In this document: positions 43,374 to 54,926 of the stretch, piece after piece
Layout of the letters: each line of letters opens with the position of its first letter
Numbering within the stretch: position 1 is the stretch's first letter
From: WHSW01 sp033856255
Lineage (GTDB): Bacteria > Actinomycetota > Thermoleophilia > Solirubrobacterales > 70-9
Reading direction: 5' to 3'
DNA: 64,000 nt
Assembly: GCA_033856255.1 (NCBI GenBank)
Contig: JAWVFH010000055.1
Span: 62,001-126,000, forward strand
The notes under the pieces: model-generated
The model's database searches: none
Told to the model about the DNA's origin: nothing
Seen by the model: only the letters and a program-made list of their open reading frames with translations
Made by a program: the position numbers and the translations under genes

Positions 43374-44852
43374 ATGAACCCTGCCGCGGAGGGAGGCTAC
43401 GGGCAGGAGAGCGCCCCCGACCGGCGAACGATCTTGGTTGTGGTGCAGGAACTGGTGATGGAGCGATTCCGCGTCGTCGAGCGGATCGGCTCCGGGGGAA
43501 TGGGGACCGTCTATCGCGCCTATGACGAGCGCCTGCAGCGAGAGGTGGCGCTGAAGGAGATCGAGGGGGCCGACCACCAGCGCGTGTTGCGTGAGGCGCA
43601 CGCGGCCGCGCGGCTCAACCACCCGTCGATCGTGACCCTCTATGAGCTCGGTGAGCACGCCGGCCGCGCGGTCCTGATCTCCGAGCTCGTCCCGGGCGAG
43701 ACGCTGGCGACCCTGGAGGCCACCGGGCGGCTTTGCGACCGCGACGTGGCCGAGATCACGGCCGACCTCTGCGACGGGCTCCTTCACGCCCATGCGCGCG
43801 GGGTCGTCCACCGTGACATCAAGCCCCAGAACGTGATCGTCGGCGACGATCCCCGCGCCGGGCGCCGGGCGAAGCTGATGGACTTCGGGATCGCCCGGAT
43901 CGCCGGGGCGCCGACGCTGACCGCCGCCGGGGAGGTCGTCGGCACGCTCGCCTACATGTCGCCCGAGCAGGCGGAGGGCGAGGTCGCCGGGCCCGAAACG
44001 GACGTCTATTCGCTGGCCCTGACGGCGTATGAGTGCTGGGCCGGCCTGAACCCGGTCGCGGGGCGCACCCCGGCGCAGACCGCGCGCCGGATCGGCGAGC
44101 CGCAGATGCCGCTGGGCGTCCACCGCCCCGACCTGCCGTCGGTGCTGACGGAGACGGTCGACGCCTGCCTCGACCCCGACCCCGAGCTGCGCCCGACCGC
44201 GCGCGAGCTCGCCGACTGCCTGCGGGCTGAGATCGCCGAGCTCGACGCCGTCCACCGGCTGCCGGGCCACGACGTCCCGGACGGCGATCCCGAGCACACG
44301 CCGTCCTCGGGCTCGGCTCGGACGAGCGTCCTCGCCCTGCTCGGGGTCGCGATCGCCCCAGTCCTCGGCGCCGCCGGAATCGGCGGGGCCGCAGCGGCGC
44401 TCGGCGCCGCCGGCGCCGGCGTCCGCTCCCGCGCCGTGCTCGGAGCGCTCGCCTGGCTGTGGATGCTCGCGGCCGCGGTCGCGTTCGGGATCGGGTCCGA
44501 TCTCGGAATCGGCGACGGCGACCTCGTCGGCTCGCTGGTCTCGCCGCAGTCCCTGCTGGGCGCCCTCGTCTTCGCCGCCGCCTCGGTCGGCCTCGGCTGG
44601 GTGCTCTCCGCAAGGCACGTGGCACTCGCCTTACTTGGGGCGATGATCTGGGCCGCGGCGACGGTCGCGGCGCTCGCCGTGGTGGGCGACGGATCGCTCG
44701 GCTCCGGCCCCGCCGCCGTCGTGATCGCCGCCGCCGTTGCGGTTGCGCTCGAGTTCGGTCTTCCACGCCCGGTCGCGCCCGCCGCCGCCCGCCCCCCGCG
44801 CCTCGGCCGCGCGGGGCTCGCCGGAACCGGGCTTCGCGCCCCGACTCCGTAG
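43374..44852 (+). CDS. Serine/threonine protein kinase with multi-helix membrane C-terminus
   Basis: A 492-residue Hanks-type kinase. Counting from the ATG at 43374: glycine loop GSGGMGTVY (39-47), Lys61 in VALKEI, HRDIKPQN (Asp148), DFG (Asp170) and the activation segment ending AYMSPEQ. Kinase domain ends near 300; the rest (about 315-470) is six or more hydrophobic, Ala/Gly-rich helices rather than one helix plus a sensor domain. An ATG at 43458 (MERFRVVERI) is an alternative start that would widen the divergent promoter gap. It leads the FHA-PP2C-RodA-PBP cluster. Confidence 0.88.
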   Translation: MNPAAEGGYGQESAPDRRTILVVVQELVMERFRVVERIGSGGMGTVYRAYDERLQREVALKEIEGADHQRVLREAHAAARLNHPSIVTLYELGEHAGRAVLISELVPGETLATLEATGRLCDRDVAEITADLCDGLLHAHARGVVHRDIKPQNVIVGDDPRAGRRAKLMDFGIARIAGAPTLTAAGEVVGTLAYMSPEQAEGEVAGPETDVYSLALTAYECWAGLNPVAGRTPAQTARRIGEPQMPLGVHRPDLPSVLTETVDACLDPDPELRPTARELADCLRAEIAELDAVHRLPGHDVPDGDPEHTPSSGSARTSVLALLGVAIAPVLGAAGIGGAAAALGAAGAGVRSRAVLGALAWLWMLAAAVAFGIGSDLGIGDGDLVGSLVSPQSLLGALVFAAASVGLGWVLSARHVALALLGAMIWAAATVAALAVVGDGSLGSGPAAVVIAAAVAVALEFGLPRPVAPAAARPPRLGRAGLAGTGLRAPTP

Positions 44853-44891
44853 GATTTCCCTTCCCCCAACCCGGGTATTCGCGGCTTCGGC

Positions 44892-45680
44892 GTGCCCGAG
44901 AGAGACGGAACCATCAGCGTCCTACGCAACCTTGAGCAACGGATCGAGAACCTCGTCGAGGGCGTGTTCAGCCGTGCCTTCTCCTCGCAGGTGCAGCCGG
45001 TCGAGATCGCTCGCAAGCTGGCCAAGGAGATGGACGCCCATCGAACCGCGTCGGTGTCGCGCGTCTACGTCCCCAACCAGTACACGATCTGGCTCTCGGT
45101 CGAGGACCGCAAACGCCTTGAGGGATACGAGCGCTCGCTGGAGCAGGAGCTGTCCGCCTATCTGCTCGAGCACGCTCGCCGCCACGACTACGCGCTGCTC
45201 ACCCGCCCCGAGGTCCACCTGGAGTCGGACGAGCGTTTGCGCCTGGGGGAGTTCGGGATCCAGACGCGGCTGGTGAAGCCGCCCGCCCGCCAGGGCGAGG
45301 CACCCGAGCAGGGCGAGCAGGGGCACACCATGGTCTACACGGTGCCGGCCAAGGAGACCAAGTCGCGACGTCGCGACCCGGCGGCGCATCTAACCGAGAC
45401 GAAGGCGATCGTCTCGCTCGACGACCGCCGCTACGTTCTCGACGGCCCGACGGCGGTCCTCGGTCGCTCGCGGGAGTGCGACTGCGTGCTCAACGACCCC
45501 AACGTCTCCCGGCGCCACGCCGAGCTGCGGCGCGGGTCGACCGGCGACTGGCAGATCGTCGACCTCGGCTCGACCAACGGCGTCAAGGTGAACGGGCGCC
45601 AGGTCGACGCCTCGAGGCTCGGCCCCGGCGACGAGGTCGTCATCGGCACCGTCCGCTTCATCTTCGACATCGAGCAGTGA
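44892..45680 (+). CDS. fhaA: FHA domain protein with N-terminal DUF3662 (FhaA-like)
   Basis: A 262-residue protein. Residues about 10-120 are DUF3662 (LEQRIENLVEGVFSRAFSSQVQPVEIA region), and 170-262 an FHA domain with GRSRECDCVLNDPNVSRRHAEL and GSTNGVKVNG, which binds phosphothreonine. In mycobacteria FhaA links kinases to cell-wall synthesis. GTG start. Twenty bases upstream of fhaB. Confidence 0.92.
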   Translation: MPERDGTISVLRNLEQRIENLVEGVFSRAFSSQVQPVEIARKLAKEMDAHRTASVSRVYVPNQYTIWLSVEDRKRLEGYERSLEQELSAYLLEHARRHDYALLTRPEVHLESDERLRLGEFGIQTRLVKPPARQGEAPEQGEQGHTMVYTVPAKETKSRRRDPAAHLTETKAIVSLDDRRYVLDGPTAVLGRSRECDCVLNDPNVSRRHAELRRGSTGDWQIVDLGSTNGVKVNGRQVDASRLGPGDEVVIGTVRFIFDIEQ

Positions 45681-45699
45681 GCCCCAGCTCCGCCGCCTG

Positions 45700-46182
45700 A
45701 TGGACACTGAACCGATCGCGGTCGCCCTCAAGTTCGGCTTCCTGGCCGTCCTCTACCTGTTCCTGTTCTGGGTCTCGCGCAGCGCCCTGCGCGAGCTGCG
45801 AAAGACCGGTGCGCCGGCGCCCGAGGCCACCGGCTTCCATCCGATCCGGGCCGGCGGCGGCGCCCCCGCGACCGACGCCTGGCTGGTCGCGGTGACCGGC
45901 GGCGGGCTGCCCGCCAACGAGCGCTACGACCTCTTCGGCGGCCTTTCGATCGGCCGCTCGGGCGACGCGGACGTCCGCATCGACGACCGCTTCGCCTCCG
46001 GGATACACGCCCGGATCTACTCCCGCGGGGCCTCGTACTACGTCGAGGACATGGGCTCGACCAACGGCACCTACCTGAACGGCGGCCGCCTGCAGGGCGA
46101 GTCCGAGCTCTCCGACCTCGACGAGGTGAAGATCGGGGACACCGAGTTCCGCTTCGAGCTCCAGCTGCCCGGGGAGGGCTGA
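45700..46182 (+). CDS. fhaB: FHA domain protein with N-terminal membrane helix (FhaB/FipA-like)
   Basis: A 160-residue protein: a membrane helix at about 8-26 (ALKFGFLAVLYLFLFWVS) and a C-terminal FHA domain (GRSGDADVRIDDRFASGIHA, GSTNGTYLNGG). It should recruit phosphorylated partners to the membrane near RodA and PBP2. Overlaps the phosphatase gene by one base. Confidence 0.92.
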   Translation: MDTEPIAVALKFGFLAVLYLFLFWVSRSALRELRKTGAPAPEATGFHPIRAGGGAPATDAWLVAVTGGGLPANERYDLFGGLSIGRSGDADVRIDDRFASGIHARIYSRGASYYVEDMGSTNGTYLNGGRLQGESELSDLDEVKIGDTEFRFELQLPGEG

Positions 46183-47465
46183 TGGCGCTGCGGGTCTCAG
46201 AACAGGCCTTTCGCTCCGACACCGGCCGCCAGCGAACCGCGAACGAGGATTCCTACTACGCGACCGCGCCGGTGTTCGCCGTCGCGGACGGGATGGGCGG
46301 CGCCCAGGCCGGGGAGGTCGCCTCGAAGATCGCCGCCGACTCGTTCGAGCCCGCGGTTCGGTCCGGCGAGTCCCCGGAGGCCTACCTGCGGGCGATCGCC
46401 GAGAACGCCAACGCCCGCATCCACAGCCTCGCCCAGCACGACTCGAGCCGCTCCGGAATGGGAACGACGCTGACCGCGGCGATGGTCGAGGGCGACGAGG
46501 TCTCGTTCGCCCACGTCGGCGACAGTCGGGCCTACCTCTGGCGCGACGGCGGGCTGCGCCTGCTGACGTCCGATCACTCGCTGGTCGAGGAGCTGCGCCG
46601 CCAGGGCCGGATCTCCGACGAGCAGGCCGAGGACCATCCGCAGCGCTCGATCATCACCCGGGCGCTGGGCCCCGAATCGCAGGTCGAGGTCGACACGCTC
46701 ACCTTCAGCGCCCGCCCCGGCGACGTCTTCCTGCTCTGCTCGGACGGGCTGACGACGATGGTCAAGGACGACGGCATCGCCACCGTGCTGCGGGAGGCGA
46801 CGAGCCTCGACGATGTCGCGCGGACGCTGGTCGACGCGGCCAACGAGGCGGGCGGGCGCGACAACATCACCGTCGTCGCCTTCCGCCTCGAGGACGCCGA
46901 GGCGGCCCCGTCGACCGACGACGGGGCCACCCTGATCGGCCCCAGCGCCGAAGAGGCCGGGCTGAGCGCGGAGCGCGTCAGGGCGGCCGCCGGATCCCGG
47001 GAGCGGCGAGCGGCGAGCGGCGAGGCCGCCGTTCCCGTGGCGGGCGGGCGCAGTCGGTGGCGGACCGCCGCGAAGGTCCTCGCCGTGGTCGCGGTGATCG
47101 CCGGGATCGGCGTCGCAGCGGTCTTCGGCGCCCGCCAGGTCTACTTCCTCGGCATCGACGAGGGGGGGCGGGTGAGCCTCTATCGCGGCCTCCCCTACGA
47201 CCTGCCGCTGGGGATCCACCTCTATTCCGAGGTCTACTCGATCCCCGTCCAGGCGTCGTCGATCCCCGAGGACCGCCGCGACTCGCTCGTCGACCACGAT
47301 CTGCGCTCCCGCGACGACGCCGTTTCGCTGCTCGACGACCTCCAGTCGGTCGCCGTCGAGCCGAACCCGCCGGTCACCAGCCAGGGCTCCGGCGGCAAGC
47401 AGGATGCGGGCGGGCAGGGCGGCAAGCAGGGCGGCCAGGGCTCCTCCGGCAACCAAGGCAAGTGA
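46182..47465 (+). CDS. pstP: PP2C-family Ser/Thr phosphatase (PstP-like)
   Basis: A 427-residue phosphatase that reverses kinase action. Metal and catalytic motifs: ATAPVFAVADGMGGAQAG, GMGTTLTAA, FAHVGDSRAYLWR, LLCSDGLTTMV and GGRDNITVVAF. Residues about 285-310 are a membrane helix, followed by an extracytoplasmic part and a Gly/Gln/Lys-rich low-complexity tail (QGGKQGGQGSSGNQGK). Overlaps rodA by 4 bases. Confidence 0.94.
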   Translation: MALRVSEQAFRSDTGRQRTANEDSYYATAPVFAVADGMGGAQAGEVASKIAADSFEPAVRSGESPEAYLRAIAENANARIHSLAQHDSSRSGMGTTLTAAMVEGDEVSFAHVGDSRAYLWRDGGLRLLTSDHSLVEELRRQGRISDEQAEDHPQRSIITRALGPESQVEVDTLTFSARPGDVFLLCSDGLTTMVKDDGIATVLREATSLDDVARTLVDAANEAGGRDNITVVAFRLEDAEAAPSTDDGATLIGPSAEEAGLSAERVRAAAGSRERRAASGEAAVPVAGGRSRWRTAAKVLAVVAVIAGIGVAAVFGARQVYFLGIDEGGRVSLYRGLPYDLPLGIHLYSEVYSIPVQASSIPEDRRDSLVDHDLRSRDDAVSLLDDLQSVAVEPNPPVTSQGSGGKQDAGGQGGKQGGQGSSGNQGK

Positions 47466-48835
47466 GCGCTCGAAACAGAGAGCTGCTGGCCCTCGTCCCG
47501 GTGGCGGCGATCGTGACCGCCGGGTTCGCCGCGGTCTTCATCGTCAAGGACAACGAGGTCTCCAACGTCAGCCTCATCTACGGCGCCTACTTCCTCGCTC
47601 TCTGCCTGGCCGGCCACCTGTTCATCCGCTTCCGCCTCCCCTACGCCGATCCCTACCTGTTCCCGCTCTGCGCCCTGCTCGCCGCCGTCGGGCTCGTCGT
47701 CATCTACCGGATCCACGACAAGCTCGCCTTCGACCAGGCGTCGGTGTTCGTCCTCGGGCTGGCGCTCTTCTGCCTGACGATCCTGCTGCTGCGCGACTAC
47801 CACGTGCTCGAGCGCTACCGCTACCTGATCGCGACCGCGGGGATCCTGCTGCTGCTGGCGCCGTACATCACCCGGCACGCGGTCAACGGCGCCTACCTGT
47901 CGGTGGACATCGGCCCGATCTCCTTCCAGCCGTCAGAGCTGGCGAAGATCTGCATCGTCATCTTCCTCGCCAGCTACCTGGCCGAGAAGCGCGAGATGCT
48001 CTCGATCGCCGCCCGGCGCTTCCTCGGCCTGACGATCCCGCCGCTCAAGCACTTCGGCCCGCTGCTGGTCGTCTGGGGCGCGGCGATGTTGATGCTCGTC
48101 TTCATCAAGGACCTGGGCAGCTCGCTGATGTTCTTCGGCGCCTTCCTCGCGCTGCTCTACGTCGCCACCGGGCGCTTCTCGTACGTCCTCATCGGCCTGG
48201 TGATCTTCGCCATCGGCGCCTACGCGATCGGCTCCAGCATCACCCACGTCCACGATCGCTTCGAGATCTGGGCCGACCCGTTCGCGACCGGCAAGGACGT
48301 GCCCGAGGGGGCGGGGCAGGTGCAGCAGTCGCTCTTCGCCCAGGCCGACGGCGGCCTCTTCGGCAAGGGGCTGGGCGAGTCGCTGCTGAAGCTGCCGGGG
48401 CCGTTCGCCCCCCACTGCGAGCAGCCCTTCCCGGACTGCGGCAGCATCCTGCCGGCACCGCACACCGACTTTATCTACGCCGTCGTGACGATGGAGCTCG
48501 GCCTGTTCGGCGCCTGCGGGCTAATCCTGATCTACGCGCTGATCGCCGCCCGCGGGTTCAAGACCGCGGTGATGGCCCCGGACGGGTTCTCGAAGCTGCT
48601 CGCCACCGGGCTGACAGCCGTCTTCGCGCTGCAGGCCTTCGTGATCATCGGCGGCGTGACGAAGGTGATCCCCTTGACCGGCGTCACGCTGCCGTTCGTC
48701 TCCTTCGGCGGCAGCTCGGTGGTCGCCAACATGATCCTGCTCGCGCTGCTGCTGTTGATCTCCGACCGCGCCCGCCGCCCGCCGTCGGACCCGATCGTCG
48801 ACGACCCGGTCGAGGTCGCGGGGCTGCCGGCGTGA
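47462..48835 (+). CDS. rodA: FtsW/RodA/SpoVE-family peptidoglycan polymerase
   Basis: A 457-residue SEDS protein with about ten membrane helices. Characteristic parts: ISFQPSELAKICIVIFLA, FIKDLGSSLMFFGAFLA, PHTDFIYAVVTMELGLFG and VIPLTGVTLPFVSFGGSS. It should polymerise glycan strands with the PBP2 encoded next. The GTG start overlapping the phosphatase stop (GTGA) is chosen; in-frame sequence further upstream is antisense-like. Overlaps pbpA by 4 bases. Confidence 0.94.
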   Translation: MSARNRELLALVPVAAIVTAGFAAVFIVKDNEVSNVSLIYGAYFLALCLAGHLFIRFRLPYADPYLFPLCALLAAVGLVVIYRIHDKLAFDQASVFVLGLALFCLTILLLRDYHVLERYRYLIATAGILLLLAPYITRHAVNGAYLSVDIGPISFQPSELAKICIVIFLASYLAEKREMLSIAARRFLGLTIPPLKHFGPLLVVWGAAMLMLVFIKDLGSSLMFFGAFLALLYVATGRFSYVLIGLVIFAIGAYAIGSSITHVHDRFEIWADPFATGKDVPEGAGQVQQSLFAQADGGLFGKGLGESLLKLPGPFAPHCEQPFPDCGSILPAPHTDFIYAVVTMELGLFGACGLILIYALIAARGFKTAVMAPDGFSKLLATGLTAVFALQAFVIIGGVTKVIPLTGVTLPFVSFGGSSVVANMILLALLLLISDRARRPPSDPIVDDPVEVAGLPA

Positions 48836-50309
48836 ACAAGCCGATCATCCGCGTCTACGCGTTCGTCCTCCTGCTGTTCGCCTCGCTCGTCTGGTTCACG
48901 TCGAAGTGGACGGTCTTCGACTCCGACGAGCTCCAGGCCAAGACCCAGAACCGCCGCCCGCTGATCGAGGAGCAGGAAATTCCGCGTGGGTCGATCACCA
49001 CGGCCGACGGTGTCCTGATCGCCGAGTCCAAGCCTGAGGGCGGCGGCAATCACCCGGTCTATGTCCGGGACTATCCCGACGACAACCCGGAGGCCTTCGG
49101 CAACCCGGTCGGCTACAGCTTCGTGACCGCGGGCAACCGGACCGGGATCGAGGCCTCTGAGAACGACCTGCTGGCCGGCGAGAAGAACGAGTTCGCCTCG
49201 ATCATCGACCAGCTCACGAGCACGCCTCAGCAGGGCGCCGACATCACGCTGACCCTGAACGCCGAGGCCCAGCGCCTGGCGGTCGCGCAGCTGCAGTCGG
49301 CGATCGCGTCGACGCCGGGCGCGAGCGGCTTCGGCGGCTCCGTGGTGGCGCTCAACCCCCAAACCGGCGCCGTCGAGGTGATGGCCTCGGTCCCTGGGTT
49401 CGACCCGAACGACCTCCGTGATCCCAAGGTGGCCAGCCAGCTCCAAGAGGAAGGCGTCGCCAGCCCGTTGTTCAACCGCCCGACGCAGGGGACCTACGAA
49501 CCGGGCTCGACGATGAAGGTGGTGACCGCGGCGGCTGCTCTCGACTCGGGCGAGTTCACGCCCGACTCGGTACTGAGCGGTCAGACCGGGATCGAGATCG
49601 GTGGGGTTCCGCTCGAGAACGCCGGCGGCGAGAGCCCCGGCGACATCAACATGGACACAGCCCTCACCCACTCGGTCAACACCTACTTCGCCCAGGTCGG
49701 AGAGAAGCTCGGCACGCAGACGATGTTCGAGTACATGGACCGCTTCGGCTTCTTCCACGACCCGCAGCTCGACTACCCCGACATCCAGATGCAGCCGAGC
49801 GGCGTCTATGACGGCGGGGACCTGCTCGGCGCGGGCGACGCGATCGACATCGGCCGCGTCGCGATCGGCCAGGAGCGGCTGCTGGTGACGCCGATGCAGA
49901 TGGCCGAGGTCGCGGCGACGATCGCCAACGGCGGCACGCTGATGAAGCCGACCTTCCTGCAGTCGGCCAAGGACCCCGACGGGCGCACGATCGACGAGCT
50001 CAACCCCAGCGAGCAGTCCCAGGTGGTCTCCTCCGAGACGGCCAACCAGCTGACCGAGATGATGACCCACGTCACCGAGGAGGGGACCGCGGCCGGGCTC
50101 ACCGTGCAGGGGATCTCGTTCGCCGGCAAGACGGGTACCGCCGAGGTCGACGTCGAGAACGGGATCAACCGGCCCTGGTTCATCGGCTTCGCCCCGGCCC
50201 AGGATCCCCAGGTCGCCGTCGCGGTGATGCTGGAGCGCTGCCAGGGATGCTTCGGCGGCGAGGTCGCCGGGCCGATCGCAACCCAGATCATGGAGAGCCT
50301 GCTGAACTG

Positions 50310-50310
<1 letters not shown>
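48832..50310 (+). CDS. pbpA: Penicillin-binding protein 2 (PbpA-like transpeptidase)
   Basis: A 492-residue class B PBP, about the length of mycobacterial PbpA. One N-terminal membrane helix (about 7-24), a short dimerisation region with IPRGSITTADGVLIAES, and the transpeptidase domain with motifs STMK (nucleophile Ser), SVN and KTGT. GTG start; coupled to rodA (GTGA) and to pknB (TGATG). Confidence 0.94.
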
Positions 50311-52159
<1,849 letters not shown>

Positions 52160-52160
<1 letters not shown>

Positions 52161-53149
52161 TGAAGGTGGCGGTGATCTCGGGCGGCCGCTCCTCCGAGCA
52201 CGACGTCTCGCTTCGCTCCGGCGCCTCGGTCGCGGGCGGCCTGCGCGAGGCCGGCCACGAGGTGCTCGAGGTGCTGATCGACCGCGAGGGCCGGTGGACC
52301 AGCGACGGCGCCGAGGTCGAGATGCGTGCTGCGCGCGGCCTGCTGGGCTGCGACGTCGCCTTCCCGGTGCTCCACGGGCCGTTCGGTGAGGATGGCACGG
52401 TCCAGGGCCTGCTCGAGTGCCTGGAGGTCGCCTACGCCGGCCCGAGCGTGCTGGCCGCGGCGGTGGCGATCGACAAGCTGGCCTGCAAGCGCCTGCTCGC
52501 CTTCTGGGACCTGCCGCAGGTGGAGTTCTGCGAGGTCGGCGAGCCCGGCTGGCGCGAGCACGCCGCGGCGATGCCGAAGCCGCTCTGGGTGAAGCCATCG
52601 CGGCTCGGCTCCAGCGTCGGCATCTCGCGCGTCTCCGGTGCGGAGGCGGAGCTCGACCGCGCGGTCGAACTGGCGCTGATGCACGACCCGCGGGTGATCA
52701 TCGAGGCCGACGCCGGTGGCCGCGAGGTCGAGTGCTCGGTGATCGGCAACACCGGGCTCGGCGAGCACTCGAGCGTCGAGACGTCATTGCCCGGAGCGAT
52801 CGTCACCCGGGCGTCGGACTGGTACGACTTCGAGGCCAAGTACTCGGACGGCGGCATGGACCTCGTCGTCCCGGCACCGTTCGACGACGAGGTGCTCGCC
52901 CGCGTGCGCGAGCTGGCCGCGCGGGTGTTCGAGGCGATCGCCGGGACCGGGCTGGCGCGCTGCGACTTCTTCGTCCGCGACGACGGCGACGTGCTCGTCA
53001 ACGAGATCAACACGATCCCCGGCTTCACCGAAACGAGCGTGTTCGGAAAGCTGTTCGAGGCCAGCGGGATCTCGTATCCGCAGCTCTGCGATCGCCTCGT
53101 CCAGCTCGCGGTCGAGCGCCACGAGCGCGAGCGCACCTACCGCTTCTGA
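52160..53149 (+). CDS. ddl: D-alanine--D-alanine ligase (second of two)
   Basis: A 329-residue ATP-grasp ligase: VAVISGGRSSEHDVSLRSG, FPVLHGPFGEDGTVQ, VKPSRLGSSVGISRV, omega-loop WYDFEAKYSDGG and NEINTIPGFTETSVF. It has the standard SS pair and EAKY tyrosine of D-Ala-D-Ala ligases. Its start codon shares a base with the PASTA-kinase stop, so the wall precursor enzyme is translated with its regulator. It is distinct from the Ddl at 20522 in length, loops and omega region. Confidence 0.93.
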
Positions 53150-53235
53150 GCGGAACCACTCCGATCGTTGTGCTCGCCTAGCAACGCGATGCTTCTTGAA
53201 GCGTTCCCGGAGGCCGACTGGTCCGCTCCGTCAAA

Positions 53236-53282
53236 TCGAGTGGCGGATAACTGCGCTGTGGGCCCAGTAACTCGCCACTCGA
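53236..53282. terminator. Inverted repeat after ddl
   Basis: TCGAGTGGCG (53236-53245) and CGCCACTCGA (53273-53282) are perfect 10-base arms around a 27-base loop that itself contains TGGGCCCA and a second short ACTG/CAGT pair. It lies in the 158-base gap between the convergent ddl and kinase genes. No T-run, so intrinsic termination is uncertain; it could serve both strands. Confidence 0.45.
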
Positions 53283-53307
53283 CGAGCCCTGCCCGGCCGG
53301 GCGACGC

Positions 53308-54828
53308 TCAGGCGCCCGACAAAGTGACGTCGGAGACCTCGACCCGGCCGCCGTCGTCGGCCGCGGCGAGCTTGGTGAACCAGATCAGGTAGTACTGGCC
53401 CGGCCCGGCCGAGGTGAGCTCGATCTGCTGCTGGGCGTCGGCGCCGCTGACGCTCCCGATCGGGTCGCCCCAGCCGGCGAGGTCGGTGGGCGGCCCGTCG
53501 GCGGCCGCGTAAATCTCGGCGTCCCAGCCGCCCTGGGTCGTGCCGACGGTGATCGTCTGGGCCTCGACCGGCGAGTCCGTCTGCACGATCAGGCCGACAC
53601 CGGTCTTGTCGGTCGAGGCCGAGAGGTCGGGGCCGCCGCTGTAGGTCTCGGTCTGCCAGGTGGTGTTCGGGATCCCGTCGATCGCCAGCTTCACTTCGTC
53701 GCCGTGCTCGTCGCCGTCGCCAGGCGGCGGGTCGAAGTCCTGGGCGCCGGTGAGCTCCACCTCGGAGCCGGTCGGAGCGGGCGTGCCGCCGCCGCCGGTC
53801 TGGTGCTGCTTGTCGTTGCCGCTCAGCCCCGCGATCACCAGCGCCGCGGCGGTCGCCGCGAGGACGAGCAGGATGCCGGCGATCGAGACCCGGCGCGAGG
53901 TCACCAGCCGCTGCCGGCGGGGAACCGAGTCGAGCACCGTCGTCGCCTCGCCGGTCGCGTGGCCGGCCCGCGCGACCTCGACCTCGAGCGCGTGCTCGAG
54001 GTCGGCGAGCATCGCGTTCATGTCCTGGTAGCGCTTGTCCGGCTTCTTCTCGGTCGCCCGCTCGACCACGGCGGCCAGGGCCGAGGAGACGTCGCGGCGC
54101 TTCTTCTGGACGTCGGGGACCTTCTCGTTGACGTGCTTCATCGCCACCCCGACCAGATTGTCGGCCTGGAACGGGACCTCGCCGATGAGCATCTCGTAGA
54201 GCAGGATCCCGAGCGAGTAGATGTCGGAGCGGGCGTCGACGGGCTGACCCATCGCCTGCTCGGGCGAGACATAGTCCGTCGTCCCCAGCACCCGGCCGGT
54301 CTTCGTCAATCCGTCCTGCTCGAGCTCGCGGGCGATCCCGAAGTCGGTCACCTTGGCGCGGCCCTCGGAGTCGATGAGGACGTTCTGCGGCTTGACGTCG
54401 CGGTGCACGAGCCGCCGGGCGTGCGCGGCGGCGAGGCCGCGGCCGACCTCGATCCCGTAGGCGGCCGCCTCATCGAGCGGCAGCCCGCCCTGGCGGTCGA
54501 TCCGCTGCTTCAGCGTCTCGCCGTCGCAGTACTCGAACACGATGTAGGGGCGCCCCGCGTCCTCGCCCGCGTCGATCACTGCGACGACGTTCGGATGCGA
54601 GACCTGTGCCACGGCTCGCGCCTCGCGCCGGAAGCGCTCGATCTGGTCGGGCTGGTCGGAGATCTCGCGGTGCAGGACCTTGGCCGCGACCCAGCGCTCG
54701 AGCGTCTCGTCACGGGCCAGATAGACGGTCGACATGCCACCGCTACCGAGCTTCGATTCGAGCCGATAGCGCCCAGATAGAACCGTTCCGGTCAGGACAC
54801 CGGACGCTCCTGTCGTCGTATCGCTCAT
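53308..54828 (-). CDS. Serine/threonine protein kinase with MviN-C/discoidin-like ectodomain
   Basis: A 506-residue kinase. GSGGMSTVY, Lys50, HRDVKPQN (Asp144) and DFG (Asp162) indicate an active enzyme. Membrane helix about 315-335. The ectodomain (about 345-506) ends in a beta-sandwich with GIPNTTWQTETYSG, VGLIVQTDSPVEAQTI and GPGQYYLIWFTKL, resembling the extracellular sugar-binding-like domain at the end of mycobacterial MviN and discoidin (F5/8) folds. The ATG of MSDTTTGASG is chosen; upstream sequence in frame is arginine-rich noise. Confidence 0.9.
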   Translation of the reverse strand: MSDTTTGASGVLTGTVLSGRYRLESKLGSGGMSTVYLARDETLERWVAAKVLHREISDQPDQIERFRREARAVAQVSHPNVVAVIDAGEDAGRPYIVFEYCDGETLKQRIDRQGGLPLDEAAAYGIEVGRGLAAAHARRLVHRDVKPQNVLIDSEGRAKVTDFGIARELEQDGLTKTGRVLGTTDYVSPEQAMGQPVDARSDIYSLGILLYEMLIGEVPFQADNLVGVAMKHVNEKVPDVQKKRRDVSSALAAVVERATEKKPDKRYQDMNAMLADLEHALEVEVARAGHATGEATTVLDSVPRRQRLVTSRRVSIAGILLVLAATAAALVIAGLSGNDKQHQTGGGGTPAPTGSEVELTGAQDFDPPPGDGDEHGDEVKLAIDGIPNTTWQTETYSGGPDLSASTDKTGVGLIVQTDSPVEAQTITVGTTQGGWDAEIYAAADGPPTDLAGWGDPIGSVSGADAQQQIELTSAGPGQYYLIWFTKLAAADDGGRVEVSDVTLSGA

Positions 54829-54926
54829 CTGCTGCCTATTCTCAACCCTGCCGCGGCCGGGATGCATCGAGACCCCGCCAGTGCATGATGACCGGCGGGG
54901 CCTTCGGGCTCGATGAGCGCCGGGCG

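Noticed and set aside
43374..44852. Pseudokinase
   Set aside because: Lys61, Asp148 and the DFG aspartate are all present with a normal activation segment.
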